In this document: positions 15,094 through 24,248 of the stretch, one piece after another
How positions within the stretch are numbered: position 1 is the stretch's first letter
Layout: each line of letters begins with the position of its first letter
Assembly (NCBI GenBank): GCA_946479515.1
Contig: CAMLGF010000036.1
Location: 1 to 37,554, forward strand
Length of the DNA stretch: 37,554 nucleotides
Source of the DNA: an uncultured Pseudomonadota bacterium
GTDB taxonomy: Bacteria; Pseudomonadota; Gammaproteobacteria; Steroidobacterales; Steroidobacteraceae
Direction: 5' to 3'
Position numbers and translations under genes: made by a program
Notes under the pieces: generated by a model
What the model was told of the DNA's origin: nothing
The model's database searches: none
What the model saw: only the letters and a program-made list of their open reading frames with translations

Positions 15094-15378
15094 GGCGTTA
15101 TGACGTTCTTGTGGTGACCCTGGTGCGCCCGCGGCCGGGCGCGGGGTGATTCTGCCCGGAAGCGGCTGAGTAAAGCAGTCCCCCTTGATCTCCCCTTTTC
15201 ATTAGAGCATTGTACTTTCATTCAAAAAATTGCGGGCGTCGATCCAGCATTCACTCCCGCGACGGGGCCGGAAAGCGAACCCGGTGCGCCTCCGCAGCGC
15301 CTGGTTTCGCTTTCCGGCAATTTCGTTTCTGATACCCGGAAACCAAACCCAAAAGCCAAACGTAATAAGAGGGGTCGC
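15094..15378. other. Divergent control region between IclR operon and GH31 gene
   Basis: At 285 bases this is the longest gene-free gap of the window. It contains an AT-rich patch at 15201-15232 (around CATTGTACTTTCATTC), the likely promoter zone, and a strong inverted repeat at 15267-15318. I could not fix -35/-10 boxes with confidence. No further gene is visible on either strand. Confidence 0.5.
15267..15318. repeat. 13-bp perfect inverted repeat upstream of GH31
   Basis: GCCGGAAAGCGAA (15267-15279) is exactly complementary to TTCGCTTTCCGGC (15306-15318) with 26 bases between. The right arm ends 60 bases before the GH31 start. There is no T-run, and it precedes rather than follows a gene, so a regulator-binding site or leader-RNA structure is likelier than a terminator. 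Confidence 0.6.
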
Positions 15379-18213
15379 ATGAAGTTGTTCGCCTGGTTGA
15401 GCCTGGTCATGGTCGTGGGCTGCGCGGGGGGTGCACACGAGGGGTCGTACGTCCGCAACGCGGCGGGGCTCATCGTCACGCCCGGCGATGACGCCCGGCA
15501 GCGCGTGCGCCTGGAAGTGCGCACCGATCGCACCGTGCGCGTCACCACGGTGGCGGATGGCAACCTCGAGCTGCCCGAAAGCCTCATGGTGGTGGACTCC
15601 TCCGCTCCGCGTGCCTCGTGGAAAGTCGATGAGCGCGACGGCGAAGTCGTCCTGACGACGGAGAAGCTGGCCGCGCACGTGTCGCTGGCAACCGGTGCAG
15701 TGAGCTTCACCGACCCCGCCGGCAAGCCGCTGCTCAGTGAAGAACCCCTGGCGGCCTGGCCGTCCGCCGGTGTGACACGGCGCTTCAACCCGGGCACCGA
15801 CGAAGCTTTCTACGGCTCCGGCCAGCACCAGAACGCGCAGCTCAATCTCAATGGCGAGGACGTCGAGCTCGCGCAGCACAACATGGACATCGGCGTGCCG
15901 TTCATCGTTTCGGCGCGCAACTACGGATTGCTCTGGGACAACAACGGCATCACGCGCATCGGCAATCCCAAGCCCTATGGGCTGGCATCGCGCGACCTGA
16001 AGATCACCGACGCCGCGGGCAAGCCGGACGGATTCACCGCGCGCTACTTCATAGGCGGCGAGCAGAAGCTGGAGCGCGTCGAGAAAGACATCAACTACCA
16101 GTACATCCGCGATCGCTTCAACTGGCCGAAGGAACTGCTCACGGGCCAGGAGCCGGTGACCGGCGCTCCCCCCGGCATCCTCCCCGATCAGTCCGTGACC
16201 TGGGAGGGAACGCTGGAAAGCGCCAAGGACGGCGTACACAAATTCCAGGTCTACGGCAGCAGTTACTTCAAGGTGTATTTCGACGGCAAGCTGGTGCTCG
16301 ACCGCTGGCGCCAGAACTGGAACCCCTGGTACCACGACGTCGACCTGCCCATGTCCGCGGGCAAGCCGGTGAGCTTCAAGCTCGAGTGGATTCCGGACGG
16401 CGGCTACATGGCGCTGTTGCACAACGATCCGCTGCCGGATGCCCAGCGGCACTCGATCACCTTCACCTCGGACGTCGGCCGCGCGGTGGATTACTACTTC
16501 ATCGCGGGATCTTCCCAGGACGATGTGATCGCGGGCTATCGCGAGCTCACCGGCAAGGCGGTCATGCTGCCCAAGTGGGCGTACGGCTTCTGGCAGAGCC
16601 GCCAGCGCTACACCACGCAGAAGGAACTGCTCGACGTGGTGGCCGAGTATCGCAAGCGCAAGATCCCGCTCGACAACATCGTGCTCGACTGGTTCTACTG
16701 GCCCGAGGATTCCTGGGGCTCGCACGAGTTCGACAAGGCGCGCTTCCCCGATCCCAAGGCCATGGTGGACAAGATCCACCAGCAGAACGCGCAGATCATG
16801 ATCTCCGTTTGGCCGAAGTTCTATCCCACTACGGCTAACTACCAGGAGCTGGACGCCGCCGGGTTCATGTACCGCAAGAACGTCGAGGAAGGGCTGCTCG
16901 ACTGGGTGGGCAAGGGCTACAAGTCCTCGTTCTACGATCCGTACTCGCAGCCGGCGCGCGAGATGTACTGGCGCCAGATCAACGACAAGCTGAACGTGCT
17001 CGGCATCGACGGCTGGTGGATGGACGCCACCGAGCCGGACCCGCATTCGAATCTCGACATCGATGCCATCAAGGCGCGCATCGGTCCCACGGCGCTGGGC
17101 CCGGTGGACCAGTATTTCAACACCTATGCGCTGGTGCACTCCGGCGGCGTCTACCAGGGCGCGCGCAAGGCCAACCCCGACAAGCGCGTGTTCATCCTGA
17201 CGCGCTCCGGCACCGCCGGCATCCAGCGCAACGCGGCGGCCGTGTGGAGCGGAGACATCGTGTCGCGCTGGGACGATCTCTACAACCAGATCTCGGCCGG
17301 CGTCAGCATCGGCTACTCGGGCCTGCCCAACTGGACGTTCGACATCGGTGGCTTCGCCGACGAGCAGCGCTACAGCACACCCAAACCCAAGCCGGAAGAC
17401 CTCGCCGAATGGCGCGAGCTCAACCTGCGCTGGTTCCAGTTCGGCGCGTTTGCGCCCATCTTCCGCTCGCACGGCGAATTCCCGTATCGGGAGATCTACA
17501 ATCTCGCGCCGCGCGGAAGCGAGGTGTACGGGTCGCTGGTCTGGTACGACAAGCTGCGCTATCGGCTGATGCCCTACATCTATACGCTCGCGGCCGACAC
17601 CTATCACCGCGACGGCACGATGATGCGCGGCCTCGGCATGGATTTCCCGGACGACCCGGGCTCGGCCGACGTGCGTGACGAGTACCTGCTCGGCAAGGCG
17701 TTCCTGGTCGCGCCGGTACACAGGCACCAGGCGCGTTCGCGTCCCGTCTATCTACCGGCCGGGGCCGACTGGTACGACTTCAACTCCGGCAAGATCGCCA
17801 AGGGCGGGCAGACCGTCGACGCCGCTGCGCCGCTCGCACGCATGCCGCTGTACGTGCGCGCCGGTTCGATCGTGCCCGTGGGCCCGGAAATCCAGTACAC
17901 GTCGCAGGCCCGCAACGCGCCGATCACGGTGTTCGTGTTCACGGGCGCCGACGGCAATTTCGCGCTCTACGAGGACGATGGTGTCAGCTACCAGTACGAG
18001 AAGGGCCAGTTCAGCTACATCCCGATGCGCTACGACGCGGCACAGCGCCGGCTGATCATCGGCGCGCGCACCGGCAGCTACACCGGCATGCCCGAGGAAC
18101 GCACCTTCCGCATCCGCTGGATCGCGGACGGCGGCAAGGCGCCAGCCGAGCTGGATGCACCGAGCGACATCGCCGTCGAATACAAGGGCGCGGAGATCAT
18201 CGTCTCGCAGTGA
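15379..18213 (+). CDS. Glycoside hydrolase family 31 lipoprotein with PA14 insert (alpha-xylosidase type)
   Basis: 944 residues. The start MKLFAWLSLVMVVGC is a lipoprotein signal (Cys15). After an N-terminal beta-sandwich, a PA14-like domain is inserted at about residues 245-360 (WEGTLESAKDGVHKFQVYGSS, VYFDGKLVLDRW). The GH31 barrel follows: IPLDNIVLDWFYW, then DGWWMDATEPD with nucleophile Asp549, and WSGDIVSRWDDL with likely acid/base Asp626. A GH31 with a PA14 insert is the layout of the xyloglucan-oligosaccharide alpha-xylosidase of Cellvibrio; alpha-glucosidase or other activities occur in GH31 too. AGAGGGG precedes the ATG. It is divergent from the IclR-fucP operon, suggesting joint induction and release of xylose from a branched glucan at the cell surface or in the periplasm. 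Confidence 0.93.
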   Translation: MKLFAWLSLVMVVGCAGGAHEGSYVRNAAGLIVTPGDDARQRVRLEVRTDRTVRVTTVADGNLELPESLMVVDSSAPRASWKVDERDGEVVLTTEKLAAHVSLATGAVSFTDPAGKPLLSEEPLAAWPSAGVTRRFNPGTDEAFYGSGQHQNAQLNLNGEDVELAQHNMDIGVPFIVSARNYGLLWDNNGITRIGNPKPYGLASRDLKITDAAGKPDGFTARYFIGGEQKLERVEKDINYQYIRDRFNWPKELLTGQEPVTGAPPGILPDQSVTWEGTLESAKDGVHKFQVYGSSYFKVYFDGKLVLDRWRQNWNPWYHDVDLPMSAGKPVSFKLEWIPDGGYMALLHNDPLPDAQRHSITFTSDVGRAVDYYFIAGSSQDDVIAGYRELTGKAVMLPKWAYGFWQSRQRYTTQKELLDVVAEYRKRKIPLDNIVLDWFYWPEDSWGSHEFDKARFPDPKAMVDKIHQQNAQIMISVWPKFYPTTANYQELDAAGFMYRKNVEEGLLDWVGKGYKSSFYDPYSQPAREMYWRQINDKLNVLGIDGWWMDATEPDPHSNLDIDAIKARIGPTALGPVDQYFNTYALVHSGGVYQGARKANPDKRVFILTRSGTAGIQRNAAAVWSGDIVSRWDDLYNQISAGVSIGYSGLPNWTFDIGGFADEQRYSTPKPKPEDLAEWRELNLRWFQFGAFAPIFRSHGEFPYREIYNLAPRGSEVYGSLVWYDKLRYRLMPYIYTLAADTYHRDGTMMRGLGMDFPDDPGSADVRDEYLLGKAFLVAPVHRHQARSRPVYLPAGADWYDFNSGKIAKGGQTVDAAAPLARMPLYVRAGSIVPVGPEIQYTSQARNAPITVFVFTGADGNFALYEDDGVSYQYEKGQFSYIPMRYDAAQRRLIIGARTGSYTGMPEERTFRIRWIADGGKAPAELDAPSDIAVEYKGAEIIVSQ

Positions 18214-18243
18214 CGCAGACGGTTCTTCCGGCGTGAACGGCCG

Positions 18244-18265
18244 GCGCTCCCCCGCCCGGGAGCGC
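18244..18265 (+). terminator. GC-rich hairpin downstream of GH31
   Basis: GCGCTCCC (18244-18251) and GGGAGCGC (18258-18265) form a perfect 8-bp stem with a 6-base loop, 31 bases after the GH31 stop. There is no U-tract, so it may only stabilise the mRNA end or assist termination. Confidence 0.4.
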
Positions 18266-18389
18266 GCCGCGGGTCAGGTTCCGACGCCGGCGCCAGCCTT
18301 TCCCGGTGCATGGTCGGCCGGTTCGCCCCGCGGCGGTGCGCGGCGGCGGCTGGCTGCCAAGCCGGCCGACGACGTGCGATGCTCGGCGG

Positions 18390-19853
18390 GTGGCGAAGAT
18401 TCCTCCCGGCGTAGGTCCGCGCTTTCCGCAGGTGGTCGTGCTCGTGGGTGCCACCGGCGATCTCGCGCGCCGCAAGCTGCTTCCCGGACTGCTGCATCTG
18501 GCGCGCGCCGGGTTCATCCCGGAGTGCCGCATCATCGGCGTGTCGCTCGACGGAATCGACGCCGCGAGCTTCCGCGAGCTGGCGCGGCAGTCGGTCGCCG
18601 AATTCTCGCGCGCCCGGGTGGATGGCGATGACTGGCGCGACTTCGCGGGCAATCTCGACTACGTTCCGCTCGGCGCGGGCACCGCCGCGCTGGCCGACGC
18701 GGTGCGGCGGGCCGAGGAGGCAATCGGCCGAGAGAGCCGGCGCCTGCACTATCTATCGGTGCCGCCGAGCGCGGCGCTCTCGGCGGTGCGCACGCTCGGC
18801 GAGGCCGGCCTGGTGGCCAACTCGCGCATTGTCATGGAGAAGCCCTTCGGCATGGACCTGGCCAGCGCCGTGGAGTTGAACGCCAGGCTGCACGAGGTGT
18901 TTCACGAGGAGCAGATCTTCCGCATCGATCATTTTCTCGGCAAGGAGCCCGCGCAGAACATCCTCGCTTTCCGGTTCGCGAATGGCTTGTTCGAGCCCAT
19001 CTGGAATCGCAACTTCATCGATCACGTGCAGATCGACGTACCGGAGACGCTGGGCCTGGGCCAGCGCACGGCGTTCTATGAATCGACGGGCGCGTATCGC
19101 GACATGGTGGTCACGCACCTGTTCCAGATCCTCGGTTTCGTCGCGATGGAGGCGCCGACGCATCTCTCGCCGCGCGCCATCAGCGAGGAGAAGGTGAAGG
19201 TGTTCCGCAGCATGCTGCCCGTGCAGCCGGCCGACGTGGTGCGCGGCCAGTACTCGGGCTATCGCGGCGAACCGGGCGTGGCCGCCGACTCGGATACGGA
19301 GACCTTCATCGCGCTCAAGTGCCACATCGACAACTGGCGCTGGGCCGGCGTGCCGTTCTATCTACGCACGGGGAAGAAGATGGCGGAGGGCCAACGCATC
19401 ATCTCCATCGCGTTCCGCGAACCGCCGAAGAGCATGTTTCCCGCGGATTCCGGAATCGGCGCGCAGGGCCCGGACCATCTCACCTTCGACCTCGCGGACG
19501 CGGCACGCACTTCGCTGTCGTTCTACGGCAAGCGTCCCGGACCGGGCATGAAGCTGGACAAGCACAGCCTGCAGTTTGCACTGAACGATACGGAGCAGAT
19601 CGGCGACGTGCTCGAGGCCTATGAACGGCTGATCCTCGATGCCATGCGCGGCGATCACACCTTGTTCACCACCGCCGAGGGCATCGAGCGGCTGTGGGAA
19701 CTGTCGGCGCCGTTGCAGGAGTCGCCGCCACCCGTGAAGACGTACGCGCCCGGATCTTGGGGCCCGAACGCCATCCACCAGCTCATCGCACCGCATGCGT
19801 GGCGACTGCCGTTCGAGCGGGCGTGGCGCGACCCGAACAAAGAGGGCAGCTGA
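18390..19853 (+). CDS. zwf: Glucose-6-phosphate dehydrogenase
   Basis: 487 residues from GTG 18390. It oxidises glucose 6-phosphate to 6-phosphogluconolactone in the cytoplasm, the entry to the pentose phosphate and Entner-Doudoroff routes. The nucleotide-binding motif GATGDLARRKLLPGL is near the N-terminus; the substrate/active-site motif RIDHFLGKE includes His181, and EKPFG and YLRTGKKM are also family-conserved. An in-frame ATG at 18306 would add 28 residues that do not look like the family, so GTG is preferred, though no good ribosome site marks it. No pgl, edd or eda is adjacent, which is unusual for proteobacterial zwf. Its place after GH31 fits a general link to sugar use. Confidence 0.93.
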   Translation: MAKIPPGVGPRFPQVVVLVGATGDLARRKLLPGLLHLARAGFIPECRIIGVSLDGIDAASFRELARQSVAEFSRARVDGDDWRDFAGNLDYVPLGAGTAALADAVRRAEEAIGRESRRLHYLSVPPSAALSAVRTLGEAGLVANSRIVMEKPFGMDLASAVELNARLHEVFHEEQIFRIDHFLGKEPAQNILAFRFANGLFEPIWNRNFIDHVQIDVPETLGLGQRTAFYESTGAYRDMVVTHLFQILGFVAMEAPTHLSPRAISEEKVKVFRSMLPVQPADVVRGQYSGYRGEPGVAADSDTETFIALKCHIDNWRWAGVPFYLRTGKKMAEGQRIISIAFREPPKSMFPADSGIGAQGPDHLTFDLADAARTSLSFYGKRPGPGMKLDKHSLQFALNDTEQIGDVLEAYERLILDAMRGDHTLFTTAEGIERLWELSAPLQESPPPVKTYAPGSWGPNAIHQLIAPHAWRLPFERAWRDPNKEGS

Positions 19854-19881
19854 CCCCCGCGCTTCGACGAAGGCGTGTGCG

Positions 19882-19924
19882 GATGACAATCATTCGCGCT
19901 TGCAAACAAGAATGATTCGCAATA
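19882..19924. promoter_or_regulatory. Two Fur-box-like sequences upstream of siderophore receptor
   Basis: GATGACAATCATTCGCGCT (19882-19900) and ACAAGAATGATTCGCAATA (19906-19924) each resemble the Fur consensus built on GATAATGATnATCATTATC. They carry the AATCATTC and GAATGATT cores as an inverted pair. They are the most AT-rich bases in the zwf-receptor gap and fit iron repression of the receptor and dioxygenase genes that follow. Confidence 0.65.
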
Positions 19925-20046
19925 AGATTTTCCGCGTCGTCGATGCGGATCTCGATCGTGCGTCGGCGGCGCGCCTCCAATGCCGGCCACTCCCACGCGG
20001 ATGAGCCCGAGCAGGGGCCCTCCAGCAGCTTTCGGGAGAACAACAA

Positions 20047-22359
20047 GTGTCGATTCGAGATGCCGCCCTGGTGCTGACGGGCTTTGCCCGACGTAGAACC
20101 GCCCTCGCCGTGAGCCTGGCGCTGAGTGCCGCCGCCTCGCAGGCGCAGACCGCGCCACCGCCGGGCCCGGCAGGCGACGAGCCGAAGACCCTGCCGAAAG
20201 TGTCGGTGGCCGCGCCGGAAGAAGAGACCATCAACATCCGGCGCGCCTCGTCGCCGAAGTTCACGCAGGATCTGGTGGACACTCCTCAGACCCTCGCGGT
20301 GGTGAGCCAGCAGGTGCTGCAGCAGCAGGGCGCGACCACGCTGACGCAGGCCTTGCGCAACACACCGGGGGTCACCTTCCTGTTGGGCGAGAACGGCAAT
20401 ACCGCCACCGGCGATTCGATCTTCATGCGCGGCTTCGACACCCAGGGCAGCATTTTCATCGACGGCATCCGCGATCTGGGCAGCGTGTCGCGCGACACCT
20501 TCAACACCGAGCAGGTGGAAATCGCCAAGGGACCGGCGGGTCCGGACTATGGCCGCAGCGCCGCCTCGGGCTACGTGAACCTGGTGAGCAAGGTGCCGAT
20601 GCCCGAGAGTTTCGCGAAAGGCAGCGCGAGTTACGGCACGGCCGACAACGGCCGTATCACGGCCGACGTGAACCACGCGTTTGGCGGCGGCACCGCGCTG
20701 CGCCTGAACGTCATGGGCCAGGATGGTGAAGTCGACGGGCGCGATTTTCTCGAGCGGCAGGGCTGGGCCGTGGCGCCCTCGCTGGCGCTCGGCCTGGACG
20801 GCACCACGCGCGCGTATTTCCAGGCCCTGCACACACGACTGGACAACGTGCCGGATGGCGGCGTGCCCACGCTCGGACTCGAGGGCTTCTACAACGCGGC
20901 CTTCGATGTCGGCGGCGCGAATGCCGGTGTCGTGCCGGAACGAGTGGATCGCGACAACTACTATGGTCTCGCCAGCGATTTCGAGGAAATCAGGGCGACG
21001 ATGTTCACGGCGCGCTTCGAGCACGACTTCAGCGACACGGTCACGCTGCGCAACACCTCGCGCTACGGCAAGCTGCGGCAGTTCTACGTGCTCACCGGCG
21101 TCAATGCGCTCACCGTGACCAGCCCCGACCCGCAGCAGTGGACCGTGGCGCGCACCCGCCAGGCCCGGTTCCAGGAGAACTCGCTGTTGACCAACCAGAC
21201 CAACGTCACCGCATTGCTGCGCACGGGTGCGGTGGAGCATTCGCTCAGCGGCGGCATCGAATTCATCGACGAGGAGCAGTACAACCCTGCATACGTGGGT
21301 CTGGGTACGCCGATACCGCCGGCCAATCTCTATCACCCGGATCGCCATGACCCGCTGCCGGATTACGCCCCGGTGCGCGACGGGCGGTTCACGCGCGGCG
21401 AGACGCGCACGGCGGGCGTGTACGTGTTCGACACGCTGAGCTTCGCCGAGCGTTGGCAGGTGACCGCCGGCTTGCGCGCCGACAGCTTCGCGACCGACTT
21501 CAACAGCGCGATTCTGTCCACGGCGACCAGCCACCCGGCCCTGCCCGTGGGCACGCTGGTGCCGGTGCAGCTGCAGGTGGACGACACGCTGTTCTCGTAC
21601 AAGGTCGGCGTGCTGTACAAGCCCGCGGCCAACGGCAGCGTCTATCTATCGCACGCCATTTCGCAGCAGCCGCCTGGCGGCTCGAATTTCACGTTGTCGA
21701 CCAACGCGAACAACGTCAACAACCCGAACCTGGATCCCACCGAGGGCCAGAACCTGGAGCTCGGCACCAAGTGGGAATTGCGCGAGGGCGCGCTGGCGCT
21801 CACCGCCGCCGTGTACGACAGCCGCAGCAGGAACGAGCTCACACCCGACCCCGTCGATCCCACGCAGTTCCTGCAGCTCGGCGAGCGCACGGTGCAGGGC
21901 ATCGAGCTTGGCGTGGTCGGCAGGGTCACCGACAACTGGGAGCTCAGCGCCGGCATCGCCAGGATGGACACCGAGGTCGAGCGCGGCCTGGCCAATCAGA
22001 ACGGCCTGCAGATCACCTGGTCGCCGGAGTTCACGTTCACCAGCTGGACCACCTATCGCGCGCCCTTCGGCCTGGCCGTCGGCGGCGGCTTGCGCTACGT
22101 GGACAGCGTCATCCGCCCGGTCAGCAGCAACCCCGCCAACACGCCGCCGCCCCCGGATCAGACCAACATGCGCACGGCGCCCGACTACTGGGTGGTGGAT
22201 GCCATGCTCGGCTATGACGTCAGCGAAAAGATCTCGCTGCAGCTCAATGCCTACAATCTCACCAACGAGTTCTACGTGGCCACTCTCAACAACAGCGGTG
22301 CGCGCTATTCGCCCGGGCAACCCCGCTCGGCCTTGCTGACCGTGAACGTCGAGTTCTAG
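20047..22359 (+). CDS. TonB-dependent catecholate siderophore receptor (Fiu/PiuA-like)
   Basis: 770 residues: signal peptide ending near ASQAQT, then the plug (residues ~60-200: [68 protein letters not shown]) and a beta-barrel ending in the expected aromatic LLTVNVEF. The plug wording is that of siderophore receptors of the Fiu/CirA type, which import iron-catecholate complexes across the outer membrane with TonB energy. There is no N-terminal signalling (STN) domain. The start is GTG 20047 behind GGGAGA. Two Fur-like boxes lie about 125-165 bases upstream, and a PiuC/YbiX gene follows 10 bases downstream, the same pairing as fiu-ybiX in Escherichia coli. Confidence 0.92.
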   Translation: MSIRDAALVLTGFARRRTALAVSLALSAAASQAQTAPPPGPAGDEPKTLPKVSVAAPEEETINIRRASSPKFTQDLVDTPQTLAVVSQQVLQQQGATTLTQALRNTPGVTFLLGENGNTATGDSIFMRGFDTQGSIFIDGIRDLGSVSRDTFNTEQVEIAKGPAGPDYGRSAASGYVNLVSKVPMPESFAKGSASYGTADNGRITADVNHAFGGGTALRLNVMGQDGEVDGRDFLERQGWAVAPSLALGLDGTTRAYFQALHTRLDNVPDGGVPTLGLEGFYNAAFDVGGANAGVVPERVDRDNYYGLASDFEEIRATMFTARFEHDFSDTVTLRNTSRYGKLRQFYVLTGVNALTVTSPDPQQWTVARTRQARFQENSLLTNQTNVTALLRTGAVEHSLSGGIEFIDEEQYNPAYVGLGTPIPPANLYHPDRHDPLPDYAPVRDGRFTRGETRTAGVYVFDTLSFAERWQVTAGLRADSFATDFNSAILSTATSHPALPVGTLVPVQLQVDDTLFSYKVGVLYKPAANGSVYLSHAISQQPPGGSNFTLSTNANNVNNPNLDPTEGQNLELGTKWELREGALALTAAVYDSRSRNELTPDPVDPTQFLQLGERTVQGIELGVVGRVTDNWELSAGIARMDTEVERGLANQNGLQITWSPEFTFTSWTTYRAPFGLAVGGGLRYVDSVIRPVSSNPANTPPPPDQTNMRTAPDYWVVDAMLGYDVSEKISLQLNAYNLTNEFYVATLNNSGARYSPGQPRSALLTVNVEF

Positions 22360-22369
22360 GCTGCGGCAC

Positions 22370-23050
22370 ATGATGATCCACGTGCCCAGCGTGTTGACGG
22401 CCGAGCAGGTGGCGGAGTGCCGCCGGGCGCTCGCCGGCGCCGATTGGATCGACGGCAAGGTCACGACGGGCGTGCAGGGTGCGCAGGTGAAGCGCAACCG
22501 GCAGTTGCCCGAACTCTCGCCGGTCGGCCGGCAGCTCGGCGAGATGATCCTCACCGCGCTCGCGCGCAACAACCTGTTCTTCTCGGCAGCCCTGCCGCTG
22601 AAGACCGTGCCGCCGCTGTTCAACCGCTACGAGGGCGGTGAGCAGTACGGCATGCACATCGACGGCGCCGTGCGCGCGGTGCCCGGGTCCAGTCATTTCA
22701 TCCGCACGGATCTGTCCTCGACCCTGTTCCTCACCGACCCGGCCGAATACGACGGCGGCGAGCTCGTGGTGGCCGACACCTATGGCGAACACGCCGTCAA
22801 ACTACCGGCGGGCGATCTGATCCTCTACCCGGCGAGCAGCCTGCATCGTGTGAACCCCGTGACGCGCGGCGCGCGCGTCAGCTCGTTCTTCTGGACGCAG
22901 AGCATGGTGGCCGACGCCCGCCACCGCGAGCTGCTGTTCCGGATGGACCAGAGCATCCAGCGTCTGCGCGGCCGGCACGGCGAGAGCGAGGAGACGCTGG
23001 CGCTCGCGGGCCAGTATCACAACCTCCTGAGGATGTGGTCGGCGGTCTGA
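22370..23050 (+). CDS. piuC: Fe(II)/2-oxoglutarate-dependent PKHD-type hydroxylase (PiuC/YbiX)
   Basis: 226 residues, almost exactly the family length, and readable end to end as PiuC/YbiX. The iron ligands are His96 and Asp98 (YGMHIDGAV) and His159 (SSLHRVNPV); Arg169 should bind 2-oxoglutarate. Family-specific stretches include [27 protein letters not shown] and [11 protein letters not shown]. The true substrate of this enzyme family is not settled; it is regularly found beside iron-siderophore receptors and under Fur control, suggesting a role in siderophore handling. It starts at ATG 22370, ten bases after the receptor. An ATG at 22373 is also possible. Confidence 0.95.
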   Translation: MMIHVPSVLTAEQVAECRRALAGADWIDGKVTTGVQGAQVKRNRQLPELSPVGRQLGEMILTALARNNLFFSAALPLKTVPPLFNRYEGGEQYGMHIDGAVRAVPGSSHFIRTDLSSTLFLTDPAEYDGGELVVADTYGEHAVKLPAGDLILYPASSLHRVNPVTRGARVSSFFWTQSMVADARHRELLFRMDQSIQRLRGRHGESEETLALAGQYHNLLRMWSAV

Positions 23051-24163
23051 CTAACGGATTGCGCCGAGCAGCGGTTCCACGAAACGGAACGGGTAGTCCG
23101 AGCCGGGCGAGTCGTAGTTCGAGCCGGTGAAGGCGATCACCAGCTCGAGCGTCGGGAACACGAACACATAGTTGCCGCCGTTGCCCGAAGCGAAGAAGCA
23201 CTCCTCGGGCGTCGCACCGCGCCGGAACGTCCGCTTCCACCAGAGATAGCCGTAGCCGTCGCCGCCCAGCGCGCTCATGCGCTGGCGCGAGCGCAGCACC
23301 CAGTCTTCCGGCACCACGCGACGGCCGTTCCAGAGCCCCTCCGCGGCGTACAACGCGCCGAGTTTCGCGGCATCGCGCGGCCGAAGACGCAGCCCACCGC
23401 CTCCCGTGGCCGCTCCGTCCGGCGAGCGCCACCAGGTCGCCTGGCGGATCTCCAGAGGCCCGAACAGCCACTGGTCGGCAAAGTCGTCGAGGTCCATTCC
23501 CGAGCTCAGCGACACCACGTGTCCGAGCAGGATCACGCCGCCGGTGCAGTAGTGAGACTGCTCCCCGGGTTCCGCGAGCATGGGAAGATCGAGCACGAAC
23601 GACACCCAGTCCCGCGTGCGGTACATGCGTGCCTCGTTGCCGGGTGACGACGTGATCCAGTCGTCGCAGTCCAGGCCGCTCTGCATGTTCAGCAGATGCG
23701 CCAGCGTGATGGCCTGCTTGCGGGCGTCCATGTGGTCATGGGCGGCGAAATTGGCGAGGTGGGCGGAAAGCAGGTCGTCGGGCGTGAGCAGGTGCTGCTC
23801 CGCCGCGATGCCCACCAGCGCCGATGTGAAACTCTTTCCCGCGGAGCGCAGGTCATGCAGCGCCTGCCGATCGAAGCCGTTGAAGTAGCCCTCGGCCACC
23901 AGCCGGCCATTGCGCGCGATCACCAGCGAGTCGATGCCCTTCAGCGAGGTGTCACGCAGCGTCTGCAGCACCGACAGCACCTTGGCCTCGTCCATCTGCT
24001 CGGCGGCGGGCGTCGACACCTGCCAGCCATCGCCGGTGAATTCGGGTGCGACCGTCACCGATTCGGGGGCGCCGGGATTCTTGTCGGGCGGCGGGCCGCC
24101 GCCGCCGCAGGCAGACAGGGCCAGACAGCCCCAGATCGCGATCAGCCATCGAGCAGTCGTCAT
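23051..24163 (-). CDS. Class-C beta-lactamase-fold serine hydrolase, lipoprotein
   Basis: 370 residues from ATG 24163, which has a strong ribosome site (GGGAGGAAATCC). A lipoprotein signal ends ALSAC (Cys19), followed by a Gly/Pro-rich linker. The beta-lactamase/penicillin-binding fold is indicated by the SxxK motif SAGK (Ser107, Lys110) after ALHDLR, the Tyr205 segment SHYCTGGVILLG in place of YxN, and the late segments YGYLWWK and ASGNGGNYVFVFP. Such proteins include esterases, D-aminopeptidases and other peptidases; true beta-lactamase activity should not be assumed. It converges on piuC with no gap between stop codons, and diverges from the ECF sigma gene across an 85-base gap. Confidence 0.9.
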   Translation of the reverse strand: MTTARWLIAIWGCLALSACGGGGPPPDKNPGAPESVTVAPEFTGDGWQVSTPAAEQMDEAKVLSVLQTLRDTSLKGIDSLVIARNGRLVAEGYFNGFDRQALHDLRSAGKSFTSALVGIAAEQHLLTPDDLLSAHLANFAAHDHMDARKQAITLAHLLNMQSGLDCDDWITSSPGNEARMYRTRDWVSFVLDLPMLAEPGEQSHYCTGGVILLGHVVSLSSGMDLDDFADQWLFGPLEIRQATWWRSPDGAATGGGGLRLRPRDAAKLGALYAAEGLWNGRRVVPEDWVLRSRQRMSALGGDGYGYLWWKRTFRRGATPEECFFASGNGGNYVFVFPTLELVIAFTGSNYDSPGSDYPFRFVEPLLGAIR

Positions 24164-24202
24164 GGATTTCCTCCCTCCCGGTGGGTGGCGGGAACGGGGC
24201 AA

Positions 24203-24220
24203 AATCCTTCGCGAAGGATT
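24203..24220. promoter_or_regulatory. 18-bp perfect palindrome AATCCTTCGCGAAGGATT
   Basis: A perfectly self-complementary 18-base sequence in the 85-base gap between the divergent serine-hydrolase and ECF sigma genes, 28 bases before the sigma start and 39 bases upstream of the hydrolase start. The location is that of a shared operator. It could also fold as a leader hairpin in the sigma mRNA. Confidence 0.6.
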
Positions 24221-24248
24221 CGGCCACGAAGGGCACACTAACCGCCCG

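Noticed and set aside
15202..17727. Very long open frame on the minus strand opposite the GH31 gene (over 800 codons)
   Set aside because: It is antisense to an unmistakable GH31 with catalytic motifs; its translation is low-complexity and matches nothing. Long antisense frames are expected at this GC content.
18306..18389. Upstream ATG for glucose-6-phosphate dehydrogenase
   Set aside because: The extra 28 residues are Arg/Pro-rich and unlike the family; GTG 18390 gives a normal N-terminus.
23051..24163. Calling the serine hydrolase a beta-lactamase resistance gene
   Set aside because: It is a lipoprotein with SAGK but no clear YxN or KTG motif; many such proteins are esterases or peptidases.
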